In this document: in pieces, positions 25,988-34,441 of the stretch
Layout: the number at the start of each line of letters is the position of its first letter
Position numbering within the stretch: the first letter of the stretch is position 1
Assembly (NCBI GenBank): GCA_021806235.1
Contig: JAJZXU010000030.1
Coordinates: 1-41,366, forward strand
DNA length: 41,366 bases
Source of the DNA: Thermoplasmata archaeon
GTDB lineage: Archaea; Thermoplasmatota; Thermoplasmata; Thermoplasmatales; Thermoplasmataceae
Direction of reading: 5' to 3'
Notes under the pieces: model-generated
What the model was told of the DNA's origin: nothing
Seen by the model: only the letters and a program-made list of their open reading frames with translations
Databases searched by the model: none
Translations under genes and position numbers: made by a program

Positions 25988-26578
25988 ATGAATACTATCA
26001 GCCTGTTAGAAATATTAAAAAATGATTATAAAGGGGTATTCAGAACATACGATATTAGATTAATTGAGAACAGCAATATAAAATATTCATCTCTGGTTGC
26101 AAATCGCCTGTTAAAGCATGGATATATCAGGAGAATTGGGCGTAACAGATTTTATATTGACGGTACAGATATATTCACAGTAGCCTCTAATATTATAGAG
26201 CCATCTTATATAGGCATATCCTCAGCGTTCCTTTATTATAATATGGTAACACAGCTGTATAATACAATATATGTGATATCATCAAAAAGGCATAAGGATG
26301 TAGATATAATGGGATACAGAATTAAATTTATAACACTGAAGAATACCAGAATATTCGGATATCATATAGATAGAAATACATATGTCAGCATATCCGATCC
26401 TGAGAAGGCCATAGTTGATGCGGTATATCTGAAAAATCCGGGTATAGCATATATAAAGGAGGCACTTTTCACCGGCATTGAAAATAAACTTATAGACAAA
26501 AATAAACTGTTATCGTATGCCGAAGAAATGCATTCTCCGGTGGCATATAAGACCATAATATCATTGCTGGAAAGGTGA
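25988..26578 (+). CDS. AbiEi-like antitoxin (type IV TA) with N-terminal winged helix
   Basis: The 196-residue protein begins with a helix-turn-helix (FRTYDIRLIENSNIKYSSL, VANRLLKHGYIRRIGRNRFY), followed by the AbiEi body with YIGISSAFLYYNMVTQ, TLKNTRIFGYHIDRNTYVSI and SDPEKAIVDAVYL. AbiEi represses the operon and antagonises the nucleotidyltransferase toxin AbiEii encoded downstream. Its stop is 4 bases before the toxin start. The frame is intact even though the toxin gene is destroyed. Confidence 0.8.
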   Translation: MNTISLLEILKNDYKGVFRTYDIRLIENSNIKYSSLVANRLLKHGYIRRIGRNRFYIDGTDIFTVASNIIEPSYIGISSAFLYYNMVTQLYNTIYVISSKRHKDVDIMGYRIKFITLKNTRIFGYHIDRNTYVSISDPEKAIVDAVYLKNPGIAYIKEALFTGIENKLIDKNKLLSYAEEMHSPVAYKTIISLLER

Positions 26579-26640
26579 TACAGTGAAGTATACAGAAATT
26601 AATAAATGGAAAAACTATATGAATGCTCTGGGATTTAAAA

Positions 26641-28054
26641 TTTGTACTTGTATAGCTAGCCTCCCCTGTTTTTCACAGACCCTGATGGCTGGTCTGCTGT
26701 AATGCTGAACCGAAAAGTATTTTCATGGGGAAATACTAGTCCCGCATGGTGCTTCCTACTGAGACAAACTCCGATGATTACATCAGGGAACTGGAATGTA
26801 CAGTTGAGAAACAGTCCATGGAGATACTGTCCCTGAAAGAACACAACACGGCACTATCAACTGAGAATGAATCCCTGAAGAAGAAACTCCTCCTGTACGA
26901 AAATCCGCACACACCTCCTTCAAGGCAGATGTACCCGCCGAAGATCACGAATCCTCCAGGCAGGAGAGGTGCTCCCATAGGTCATAGGGGTGCAACCCGC
27001 ACACTGGATCAACCGGATCAGGTCATCCCCGTCACAGCGGATACGTGCCCGAAATGCAATCATACTCTCGGAACTCCCATACGAACGGAGAAGAGGACCG
27101 TATTCGACATTCCGCCACCACAGAAGATAGTGGTGACGGAATACGATGTTGATGTTTACAGGTGCAATAACTGCGGATCAGAGGTGAAGGCGAAGCATAA
27201 GGATCTCCCGCAGAAGGGTGACATGGGCATCTACCTCCTGAACTACATAACAATGCTGAAGTACAATCTCCGCGGTGTCATCAGGAGAGTGCAGGAATTC
27301 CTCATGGTGAACAACAATCTCGATCTCAGCGTGAAGGGCATCAATGACGCTCTCCTGAGAGTTGGCGATGCTTCAAGGAAAGAGTATGATGCCATAAGGG
27401 ATCGTATCAGCCACTCCAGATGGGTGCACATTGACGAGACCGGATTCCATGTGGATGGAAAGAAATACTGGCTCTGGTCATTCAGATCCGCTGACAGCGA
27501 TATACTCATCGTGATCACAGACTCAAGGGGCAGGGACGTTGTGAAGGAAACCATGGGCGATGACTTCCATGGTCCTGTGGTAGTGGACGGCTGGAAGGCA
27601 TATTCCTACCTTACCATAATACAGAGGTGCTGGGCTCATCTTATCAGGGAAGTGGATGCATTCAAGCTCTCAGAAAACGGAAGACTTGGAGAAGAGGAAG
27701 TCCGTGAAGACTTCCTTTGATGCCAGAATGGAGGAACTTGTCAGGAAATATGTTCCATATCCGGAACTCCACAAGCCCGTTGAGTACATAAGAAACGGCC
27801 CCGGTTCATGGTTCACCTGTCTTCTTTACAAGGGCATGGAACCGACCAATAATCTTGCCGAGCAGGCAATAAGGGAACATGTCGTGATCAGGAAGATTAT
27901 CGGAACGTTCCGTTCTGAAGAGGGATCACAGAACTACCAGTATATTTCCTCACTGCTGGCAACATGGAGACTGAAAGGGATGAATATGTTCACCGAGATG
28001 GACAGGGTGTTGAGAAAAGAACTGTGCGGTTACGGGTAGCTATACAAGTACAAA
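26641..28054 (+). mobile_element. IS66-family element (single-gene, ISBst12-like), defective
   Basis: Perfect 18-bp terminal inverted repeats, TTTGTACTTGTATAGCTA (26641-26658) and TAGCTATACAAGTACAAA (28037-28054), bound a 1414-bp element with one tnpC-type gene. The eight bases on each side (ATTTAAAA and ATAAATAT) are not a duplication, although IS66 makes 8-bp ones, so the flanks were rearranged. The element is clearly richer in G+C than its surroundings, which suggests a foreign origin. Confidence 0.85.
26746..28039 (+). pseudogene. IS66 transposase gene, broken by a frameshift and internal loss
   Basis: The first part (from 26746) has a coiled N-terminus, a zinc ribbon (CPKC at about 103 and CNNC at about 142), the DDE aspartates in WVHIDETGFHVDGKKYW and VVVDGWKAY, and stops at 27718-27720 after CWAHLIREVDAF. 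The second part, in another frame (to 28039), carries the catalytic glutamate region NNLAEQAIREHVVIRKI. Between these points intact IS66 proteins have some 50 more residues, so there is a deletion plus frameshift near 27660-27720. The element cannot move by itself. Confidence 0.8.
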
Positions 28055-28252
28055 ATAAATATTGAGGTGGCTGATAATAAACTTAAAAGATATACAGAAA
28101 TTAATGGATATAATGCGGATATATTTATTGAAAAAATCAATGCAATAGAATCTATATGGGATAAAGAAATGAATAACCTGCTCAACATTTCAATAGATTT
28201 TAAGGATGTTAAAAATACCGTAATTAATTGTATGAAAAGTTCATTGAAATAA

Positions 28253-28650
28253 TATTTACACATTTTTGCAGTTTAAACACTTAAGCATTTTATTTATACA
28301 CAACATAATAAGTATTGCCGCATACTTACTATCACCCATATAGCATAGTGTCCTAATGGCTTCATTCTCCACGCTTCATAGAAAGAACTGTTTTGCAACC
28401 ACCCTTACAACCCCCTTCAGGTCAGGAAAATACTGGTTGTGCAACCTCAATTTTTTCGAAGTTGCCCATTAGATAACCTGTATAATTCTCCATTTCATCT
28501 ATTATTTAAGATAAGAATAAAGAATTTCTAAATCACGAATTGGCATATGGCCGTTAATACGGGAAAATGCAGGGAATATTGAAAATAGAACGGAAAACAG
28601 CTTGGACAATAAAATCCGAAGGAAATAGAAGATGTAACAAAAATTGGCAA
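28253..28650. other. Gap of about 400 bp with degraded coding-like DNA
   Basis: On the minus strand, near 28375-28470, a frame without start reads LRLHNQYFPDLKGVVRVV then AKQFFL and stop. It looks like a small protein remnant of unknown family. No promoter, terminator or repeat is convincing. Confidence 0.25.
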
Positions 28651-30003
28651 TTATGGTGTGCTTTCATTGCCAGCGTAATCCACGATATAACTATATGAAT
28701 TTATAAGCCAGTCATATAATCTTACAAATTTAATTTTAATGCCATCATAGGTTTCATCCATATTAATATTAGAATTTATAATAATTCCATATCCAGTTTT
28801 GAATTTCTCCGAAAATTTTATCATTCCAGTTACTTCCCTGTTAATATTATTCTCATCAATTATATAGCTCGCCTGTACAGGAATTATAATATCCTTAATT
28901 TTCACTATAAAATCTATTTCATGATTATTATCCCTATAATAATATATTTCCAGAAACGGAATAACGTTTTTTAATCTTATAAATTCCTGTGCAACAGTAT
29001 TCTCTATAAATTTACCCTTATTTTCCATAAAATTATATCCAAAGTAATATGAAAACGCACTGTCAATAGAATAAACCTTTCTTGGGCTATTTTCCTGTTC
29101 CTTTAATGAATATGAGAATTTATTCGTAAAAAATATCAGACCAGTCGATTCTATGTATTCACTGTATCTCTGAATGGATTTTAATGGCAGCAACAACGTA
29201 TTTTTTACGGATTTATATATTCTATTATATGTTATTAAAGATGAAATATTTGTTAAATAATATTTGATTAAAAACCTTAATTTATCGCCATCCCTTATTT
29301 TATACCTATCCATTATATCCTTTAATATAATAGTATCAAAATAGCTTTTTATTAATTCCTGGTGTATATCCTGATGCAATGTCGGTGCCGGCATGCCACC
29401 ATATTTAATATATAATTCTAAGTATTTCAATATATTTTCAAGATTAATGCCTGTATCTTTTCTGTTTTCTATTATTATGTTATTAAATGCCAGATATTCT
29501 AAAAATGATAATGGTGTTACGTTAATGTTTACACTTCTGCCTGATAGCAATGTTGAGAATTCAGAGCTTAATAATTTTGATGATGATCCGGTAATTACGA
29601 ATTTTGCTTTTTCTGAATATGTCCTCACGAATTTCTCCCAGCCTGGTAATTCCTGTGCCTCATCCATTATTATTATGGTATTTTCAGTTTTTTTAATCAG
29701 TTTTGTATATGCATTATATATGCTATCAAGTGTTTTGATATTGTTATCAAGCCGTTCATCATCAAAATTTATAATTAATATGTCTTCGGGATTGTAACCA
29801 TTCTGTATAAATAATGAAGCAACCTGTATAGAAATAAAGGATTTGCCCGATCTGCGGATTCCGCTTTCTGTTACTACATTTATGCCATTCAATAATTTAA
29901 TTATTTTATTAACATAAAATGGCCTTAATATGCCTGTATCAATTTTTTTCCCCCAGAAGTTATAACCGGATAAAATATTGATATATTCCTCATCTGAAAT
30001 CAT
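28651..30003 (-). CDS. AAA_14 / DUF4143 ATPase with nuclease-like C-terminus
   Basis: This 450-residue protein has Walker A GIRRSGKSF near residue 48, a Walker B IIIMDEAQELPGW near 110, the sensor ITGSSSKLL near 137, and the DUF4143 linker LSGRSVNINVTPLSFLEYL. The C-terminal part has HEIDFIVKIKDIIIPVQASY near 375, the motif layout of a PD-(D/E)XK-like fold. Such ATPases are abundant in archaea and of unknown role. The ATG at 30001-30003 is leaderless, 30 bases from a TTTATATA box that is flanked by two identical palindromes. The gene is a distant paralogue of 34822. Confidence 0.85.
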   Translation of the reverse strand: MISDEEYINILSGYNFWGKKIDTGILRPFYVNKIIKLLNGINVVTESGIRRSGKSFISIQVASLFIQNGYNPEDILIINFDDERLDNNIKTLDSIYNAYTKLIKKTENTIIIMDEAQELPGWEKFVRTYSEKAKFVITGSSSKLLSSEFSTLLSGRSVNINVTPLSFLEYLAFNNIIIENRKDTGINLENILKYLELYIKYGGMPAPTLHQDIHQELIKSYFDTIILKDIMDRYKIRDGDKLRFLIKYYLTNISSLITYNRIYKSVKNTLLLPLKSIQRYSEYIESTGLIFFTNKFSYSLKEQENSPRKVYSIDSAFSYYFGYNFMENKGKFIENTVAQEFIRLKNVIPFLEIYYYRDNNHEIDFIVKIKDIIIPVQASYIIDENNINREVTGMIKFSEKFKTGYGIIINSNINMDETYDGIKIKFVRLYDWLINSYSYIVDYAGNESTP

Positions 30004-30054
30004 TATGTCATATAAGACATAGTTTTATATAAATATTGTGTCATATAAGACATA
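30004..30054 (-). promoter_or_regulatory. TATA box flanked by two identical palindromes (ATPase 2)
   Basis: The string TGTCATATAAGACATA occurs at 30006-30021 and 30039-30054, centres exactly 33 bp apart. Each is an inverted repeat (TGTC and GACA around six bases; the near one extends to TATGTC/GACATA). The coding-strand TATA box TTTATATA (30026-30033) sits between them. The near copy ends next to the ATG, so a bound protein would cover the transcription start. Confidence 0.7.
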
Positions 30055-30139
30055 ATATTAAAATTATTTAGGATATTAATTTAAAATAAATAAAATAATT
30101 GAAAAGATATTATTTTATACCATGAAATAATTCAACCGC

Positions 30140-31588
30140 ATGCAAAAAATTGAACCAGTACCGGTAACAGTTGCCTATGGTGATGGCATAGGGCCTGAAA
30201 TCATGCAGGCTACCCTGGATATTTTGATGGCTGCAGGGGCAAAGCTGAAAATAGAGAAAATCACCATTGGTGAAGAAATCTACAGGAAAGGCATCACCTC
30301 AGGAATTGAGCCCTCTGCCTGGGATTCCCTAAGAAAAACTAAAGTCTTCCTGAAGGCACCGATTACAACCCCTGAGGGTGGAGGGTTCAAGAGCCTTAAT
30401 GTAACCATTAGAAAAACCATGGGCCTGTTTGCAAATGTAAGGCCATGCCTCTCTTATTCGCCATACATAAAGAGTAAACACGAGGGGATGGATATTGTCA
30501 TAGTGCGGGAAAATGAGGAAGACCTCTATGGAGGTATTGAGCACCAGCAAACTGATGAGGTTATGCAGTGCCTTAAACTTATTACTGTGCCAGGATCAGA
30601 GAGAATAGTGCGCTATGCCTTTGAGTATGCCAGAAGATACGGACGCAAGAAAGTTACCTGCTTCACAAAAGATAACATAATGAAACTGACGGACGGCACT
30701 TTTCATAAAGTATTTGATGAGGTTGCATCTGAATACCCGGATATCAAAAATGAACACTGGATTGTTGATATTGGTGCAGCAAAAATGGCTGATTCACCAA
30801 CACAGTTTGATGTGATTGTCATGCCCAACCTATACGGTGATATTTTATCTGACGTAGCTGCAGAAATCGCAGGTTCTGTCGGCATCGCTGGAAGTGCAAA
30901 CATAGGCGATAAAATTGCGATGTTTGAAGCAATACACGGTTCGGCTCCAAGAAGGGCTGGACAGAACCTTGCAAACCCCTCGGGGCTGCTCCTGGCTGCA
31001 GTACAGATGCTTGTCCATATTGGGCAGGGAGAAGTGGCTGCGAAGGTACATAATGCATGGTTGAAGACCATTGAAGATGGAATACACACATACGACATAT
31101 ATGACCCGGAAATTTCAACAAAAAAGGTTGGAACCAGGGAGTTTGCGGAGGCAGTTAAGAATAACCTTGGATCACTTCCCACAAAATTTAAACCTGTAGA
31201 GTACCCATCACAGTCTGAACCGATCAGGGTATCTTTAAAAACACGTGCCCCAAGAGAAAAGGTGCTTGTAGGTGTGGATGTCTTTATTGATTGGGACGGC
31301 AGCGCAGAAGATCTCGGGAGAAGACTGGAAGAGATTTCTGGAACAGATTATAAACTGGAAATGATAACCAACAGGGGCACAAAAGTTTACCCACACGGTT
31401 TCCCAGAGACCTTCTGCGTGGATCACTGGAGGTGCAGATTCAAATTTGTTAAACCCGATGAAAAGCCCTATGATCATATGTTATCCCTTTTATCCAGACT
31501 TGTCAAAAATGAACTTCCACCAATAAAGACCGAGGGTCTCTATTATTTCGAGGGTAAGCCCGGATACTCCCTGGGACAGGGGGAATAA
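30140..31588 (+). CDS. icd: Isocitrate dehydrogenase with bacterial-type C-terminal extension
   Basis: The 482-residue enzyme carries the beta-decarboxylating dehydrogenase fold: YGDGIGPEIM at 13, substrate-binding SLNVTIRKTMGLFANVRP near 85-105, VRENEEDLYGG near 120, and the metal-binding MPNLYGDILSDVAAEIAG near 233. The cofactor region reads IHGSAPRRAGQNLANPSG; arginines rather than Asp-Ile at the discriminating position favour NADP. A C-terminal domain of about 140 residues (VLVGVDVFIDWDG to the end) is typical for Thermus/Rickettsia-like IDHs of about 480 residues. The enzyme belongs to the TCA cycle. The gene is richer in G+C than its neighbours, suggesting transfer from bacteria. A TATTTTATACC box lies about 27 bases before the ATG. 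Confidence 0.9.
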   Translation: MQKIEPVPVTVAYGDGIGPEIMQATLDILMAAGAKLKIEKITIGEEIYRKGITSGIEPSAWDSLRKTKVFLKAPITTPEGGGFKSLNVTIRKTMGLFANVRPCLSYSPYIKSKHEGMDIVIVRENEEDLYGGIEHQQTDEVMQCLKLITVPGSERIVRYAFEYARRYGRKKVTCFTKDNIMKLTDGTFHKVFDEVASEYPDIKNEHWIVDIGAAKMADSPTQFDVIVMPNLYGDILSDVAAEIAGSVGIAGSANIGDKIAMFEAIHGSAPRRAGQNLANPSGLLLAAVQMLVHIGQGEVAAKVHNAWLKTIEDGIHTYDIYDPEISTKKVGTREFAEAVKNNLGSLPTKFKPVEYPSQSEPIRVSLKTRAPREKVLVGVDVFIDWDGSAEDLGRRLEEISGTDYKLEMITNRGTKVYPHGFPETFCVDHWRCRFKFVKPDEKPYDHMLSLLSRLVKNELPPIKTEGLYYFEGKPGYSLGQGE

Positions 31589-31600
31589 GGCATGAACCTG

Positions 31601-31616
31601 CGGGATCAATATCCCG
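31601..31616 (+). terminator. Hairpin after isocitrate dehydrogenase
   Basis: CGGGAT-CAAT-ATCCCG forms a 6-bp GC-rich stem 13 bases after the stop codon. No T-run follows, so a terminator function is only possible. Confidence 0.35.
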
Positions 31617-31721
31617 GAAATTGTGGACTAAGAGGGTTAAAATTGAAAGTGAGGTTATTATTATAAACTGGATATGATGGAAAATAATTAATGTTTAAGT
31701 TGATAAACTCATTCAAGAACT

Positions 31722-32531
31722 ATGAATGTAATAGGATTTGACATCGGGGGAACAAACACAACGGTTACCATTGCGGGATATAATAACAACATGGTAAGGA
31801 TATTCAGCTCATATAAATTTAAAACCTGCAAAAATTACCGGGATGAAATTGAAGCCGCCGGAAATTTTATAGAGAGTGGAATAAAAAATTATAATGCAGA
31901 AATTATTGGAATAAGCATTGGTGGTCCAGTAGATATGGGTCACGGCATAATCATAAATCCACCACATCTGCCGGGATACTGGAATATTAATTTAAGGGAG
32001 GTAATGGAAAAGAAATTCAATATCAGGGTTAATATTGTGCACGATGCATTATCTTCAGCGTTTGCAGAATATAAATGGGGCAACGGCAGAAACTCAAAAA
32101 ATATGGTTTTTATGACCTTTGGCACTGGCTTTGGTACGGGTTTTATTATCAATGGAAAACCGTATTATAACGATAAACACACTGAACTTGGGTATAATAG
32201 AATATCCACCGGGTCAAAATTGAATTATGATTATGTATGCAGTGGTTCCGGGTTAAATGATATGATTAAAAAATACGGTGAGGGAAAAGCAATTAAAAAA
32301 TCCTTAAATTATCTATCATATATATTATCATTTTTATCAAACACATTAGGTCTGGATAAAGCTGTTATAGGCGGTGTTTTCACGTATAGATATGATGAAT
32401 TTTATCCATACGTTATAAAACAATTCAAAAAATTATCGTTAAATAATATGGATATAATACCATCGATGTTCGGCAAAGATATTGGGTTATATTCATCTAT
32501 AGCGGCATGTGTGACATCCTCCCACGACTAA
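31722..32531 (+). CDS. ROK-family sugar kinase, C-terminus altered by an IS element
   Basis: This 269-residue protein has the ROK/ASKHA blocks: GFDIGGTNTTVTIAG at 5, GISIGGPVDMGHG near 67, HDALSSAFAEYKWG near 108 and FGTGFGTGFIING near 131. The classical zinc site (CxCGxxGCxE) of bacterial ROK proteins is absent, as in some archaeal members. It probably phosphorylates glucose or a related sugar. The normal sequence ends around SIAAC at about 32510; the last residues (VTSSHD) and the stop codon come from the right end of the IS605 element. Only about 10-20 residues seem lost, so activity may remain. Confidence 0.8.
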   Translation: MNVIGFDIGGTNTTVTIAGYNNNMVRIFSSYKFKTCKNYRDEIEAAGNFIESGIKNYNAEIIGISIGGPVDMGHGIIINPPHLPGYWNINLREVMEKKFNIRVNIVHDALSSAFAEYKWGNGRNSKNMVFMTFGTGFGTGFIINGKPYYNDKHTELGYNRISTGSKLNYDYVCSGSGLNDMIKKYGEGKAIKKSLNYLSYILSFLSNTLGLDKAVIGGVFTYRYDEFYPYVIKQFKKLSLNNMDIIPSMFGKDIGLYSSIAACVTSSHD

Positions 32532-32650
32532 AGCCATGGGCTTCCTGTTTCTACGACGGGAGTTGCCCTTGCGGGTAGAGCTCCAATCTCCTCAAGCGTA
32601 AATTCGGGAGTGCCCCTCCCTACTTTCTTAAAGTGTTTCTGTAAATATAC
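32511..32650 (-). ncRNA. Predicted omega-RNA (reRNA) of the TnpB at the right end of the element
   Basis: TnpB nucleases use an RNA made from the 3' part of tnpB and the right end of their element, with the guide lying just outside. Here the right end contains the hairpin around GGAAGCCCATGGCTTTAG and GTCGTGGGAGGATGTCAC on the minus strand. The tnpB frame runs through it, ending in ALPARATPVVETGSPWL. The guide would be the adjacent chromosomal sequence of the ROK gene (minus strand ACATGCCGCTATAGATGAAT). Extent is approximate. Confidence 0.5.
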
Positions 32651-33793
32651 GTATGCATACAGGAATAATAATAAGCCCCTATTTTTTATATTTATAGCTG
32701 CATTCTCATCCCTATCGATAGTGAGTTCACATGCATTGCATTTGTATATACGATCTGAAAGCTTTAAGTCTTTTTTTATATTTCCACATTTAGAGCACAT
32801 TTTAGATGTATTCCCTGGATCAACCTGTAAAACAACCTTACCGGCACTTTCAGCCCTGTAGGTTGTTTTCCTTATGATATCATACCAGGAAGCATCTGCT
32901 ATGCTCTTTGCTAAATGATGGTTCCTTACCATTCCCTGTATATTCAGTGCCTCAAAAACTATTAGGTTTCCACTGGAAGCTATATTCCTGGACAATTTAT
33001 TTGAGTAATCATCCCTCTGCCTTACTGTCTTTCTGTAAACCCTTGATAGCCTCCGGTTGGCTTTTTTCCAGTTTTTGGAGTACTTCTTTTTCCTTGACAG
33101 GTTTCGATTTGCCCTGACCAATCTCTCCTCTGATTTCCTGAAGTATTGAGGTGCCTCTGTGTGCTCTCCATTGCTGTCTGTTATAAGTGACTTTAATCCT
33201 ACATCATAACCCGCGGGATTCATATCTTCGTTGAGTATTGAAAAGTGATCCTCAACAGTCTGTTCCTTATCAGGATCACCAGCTATAATAACTGCATACC
33301 ATTCACCTGCACCGTTTCTCTTAAATGTAAGTGTTCTTATCCTGCCATCTACAGGGCGGTGCATGAACATTCTTATCTCACCAATCTTTGATGCCAATAT
33401 ATGACCATTCTCAAGTATTTTAAATCCGGACTGTGGATAGGTGATTGAATTATACCTCTTCCTTGATTTAAATCTTGGGAAGCCTGCCTTTATATTCCTG
33501 CCATTTTTCTTCTTATCTACTCTTCTATAAAAGTTATCGTATGCCTTATCAAGCCTCACCGGGACTTCCTGTATTACCTGTGAATGGATGTTATTGAATT
33601 CTGGAAATGCTTTCTTTACCTCAGGTATTTCATTTACCTGGGAATAACGGGTTACCTTCCTTCCCATTCTGTATGCGTATATTCTCTGCTGAAGCATGGC
33701 GTTATACAGCTCACGGCATGCGTTAAGGGTGGATTCAAGGTTCTGGATCTGCTCTTTATCCGGATAGATCCTGAACTTATACGCTTTTATCAT
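32528..33793 (-). CDS. tnpB: RNA-guided nuclease TnpB
   Basis: From the ATG at 33791-33793 (MIKAYKFRIYPDKEQI) the protein has 421 residues. RuvC-like residues appear in order: GYDVGLKSLITDS (Asp), LIVFEALNIQGM (Glu) and TIDRDENAAINI (Asp). A zinc ribbon lies between the last two (CSKCGNIKKDL and YKCNACEL). All catalytic residues are present, so an active nuclease is likely. Its start codon overlaps the tnpA stop (ATGA). A frame from 33874 would run back into tnpA and is rejected. Confidence 0.9.
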   Translation of the reverse strand: MIKAYKFRIYPDKEQIQNLESTLNACRELYNAMLQQRIYAYRMGRKVTRYSQVNEIPEVKKAFPEFNNIHSQVIQEVPVRLDKAYDNFYRRVDKKKNGRNIKAGFPRFKSRKRYNSITYPQSGFKILENGHILASKIGEIRMFMHRPVDGRIRTLTFKRNGAGEWYAVIIAGDPDKEQTVEDHFSILNEDMNPAGYDVGLKSLITDSNGEHTEAPQYFRKSEERLVRANRNLSRKKKYSKNWKKANRRLSRVYRKTVRQRDDYSNKLSRNIASSGNLIVFEALNIQGMVRNHHLAKSIADASWYDIIRKTTYRAESAGKVVLQVDPGNTSKMCSKCGNIKKDLKLSDRIYKCNACELTIDRDENAAINIKNRGLLLFLYAYVYLQKHFKKVGRGTPEFTLEEIGALPARATPVVETGSPWL

Positions 33794-34185
33794 ATCCCCT
33801 TCTGTTCCTCCACGTATTTCTTGATAGTATCTAATGAAACATGACGGGTGGACACAAAATAACTCCTTGTCCACAGGGTTGGCAGCTTTCTCTTCAGTTC
33901 AGGGAACTCTAACCTGAGTAATCTTGATGTTCTGCCCTTTATTTTCGCAATCACCCTGTTTGGTGCTATTGTTGGGTCTGCTTTGGTGAAGAGGTGCACA
34001 TGGTCTGGCATGGTTTCCAGTGCTATGACCTCCCGGTTATTTTCCCGTACAATATCCCCTATTATCTCTTTCAGCCTCAGTTCAATGTCTGGAGTGATGA
34101 TTTTTCTTCTATATTTTGGGCACCAGACAAAATGATAGTTCATGAAATGAACCGATGTGTTTGAACTGCTGTAACCCTTTGGCAT
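33790..34185 (-). CDS. tnpA: IS200/IS605 transposase TnpA (Y1, HUH type)
   Basis: The protein has 131 residues from MPKGYSSSNTSVHF at 34183-34185. It has the HUH motif in MPDHVHLFTK and catalytic tyrosine in IKKYVEEQ. A longer frame from 34266 would start in the left-end hairpin and is not supported by comparison with the copy at 18455, which begins at the same methionine. It is followed by tnpB with overlapping ATGA. This copy with both ends present is the one able to transpose. Confidence 0.88.
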   Translation of the reverse strand: MPKGYSSSNTSVHFMNYHFVWCPKYRRKIITPDIELRLKEIIGDIVRENNREVIALETMPDHVHLFTKADPTIAPNRVIAKIKGRTSRLLRLEFPELKRKLPTLWTRSYFVSTRHVSLDTIKKYVEEQKGI

Positions 34186-34392
34186 AATTGTAGATATATT
34201 TTTCATATATAATATAATCGGTTCGCTCTCATCCCACCCATAAATGGTGTGGGTTTTCTCGCTCACTGTGATAATTTAATAACAGTGCAAATAACATGTA
34301 TTAACCCTAAAGATTTTTATTTTTAATTATTAAAATATTCAGTACGTAATTTTTATTGATATAACGGTATTATCATACGCAATTAAAAAAAC

Positions 34393-34441
34393 GTTTCTTA
34401 TAGGAAACGTAATTAATATATTTTCGTTTCCTGAGCGAAAC
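34393..34441 (+). promoter_or_regulatory. Orphan pair of palindromes with a TATA box (33-bp geometry)
   Basis: GTTTC-TTATAG-GAAAC (34393-34408, extendable to ACGTTTC/GAAACGT) and GTTTC-CTGAGC-GAAAC (34426-34441) lie exactly 33 bp apart with TTAATATATTTT between them. The arms are the same as in the pair before the ATPase at 34822. The codon expected as start (34445-34447, 3 bases after the near palindrome) is ATT. The arrangement looks like the duplicated promoter of a related module that lost its gene start. Confidence 0.65.

Larger units (their letters stand above)
26583..28252 (+). pseudogene. AbiEii-like toxin gene, interrupted by IS66 and mostly deleted
   Basis: A GTG start at 26583 with ribosome site GGTGAT follows the antitoxin gene; 19 codons (KYTEINKWKNYMNALGFK) remain before the IS66 left end. 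After the element, from 28067, a frame gives an AbiEii-like C-terminus (FIEKINAIESIWDKEMNNLL, then IDFKDVKNTVINCMKSSLK). Typical AbiEii proteins have 200-300 residues, so the nucleotidyltransferase core is missing, not only split. The 15-base string TATACAGAAATTAAT occurs on both sides (26589-26603 and 28091-28105), which may mark a recombination. Confidence 0.65.
32511..34275 (-). mobile_element. Complete IS200/IS605-family element with tnpA and tnpB
   Basis: The element includes tnpA and tnpB on the minus strand. Its left end lies near 34213-34275 (GGTTCGCTCTCATCCCACCC to CTCACTGTGATAAT, shared with 18889-18942). Its right end is at about 32511 (GTGACATCCTCCCACGACTA, then a hairpin with AAGCCATGGGCTT-like arms). 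There are no inverted repeats or target duplications, as usual for this family. Sequence left of the left end is ATTAT-rich in both copies, a possible target/TAM motif. Confidence 0.85.

Noticed and set aside
26633-28062. An 8-bp target duplication of the IS66 element
   Set aside because: The flanks ATTTAAAA and ATAAATAT do not match; only AT-richness is shared.
30703-31182. A 159-codon minus-strand frame opposite isocitrate dehydrogenase
   Set aside because: A shadow of a GC-richer gene; it has no independent signals.
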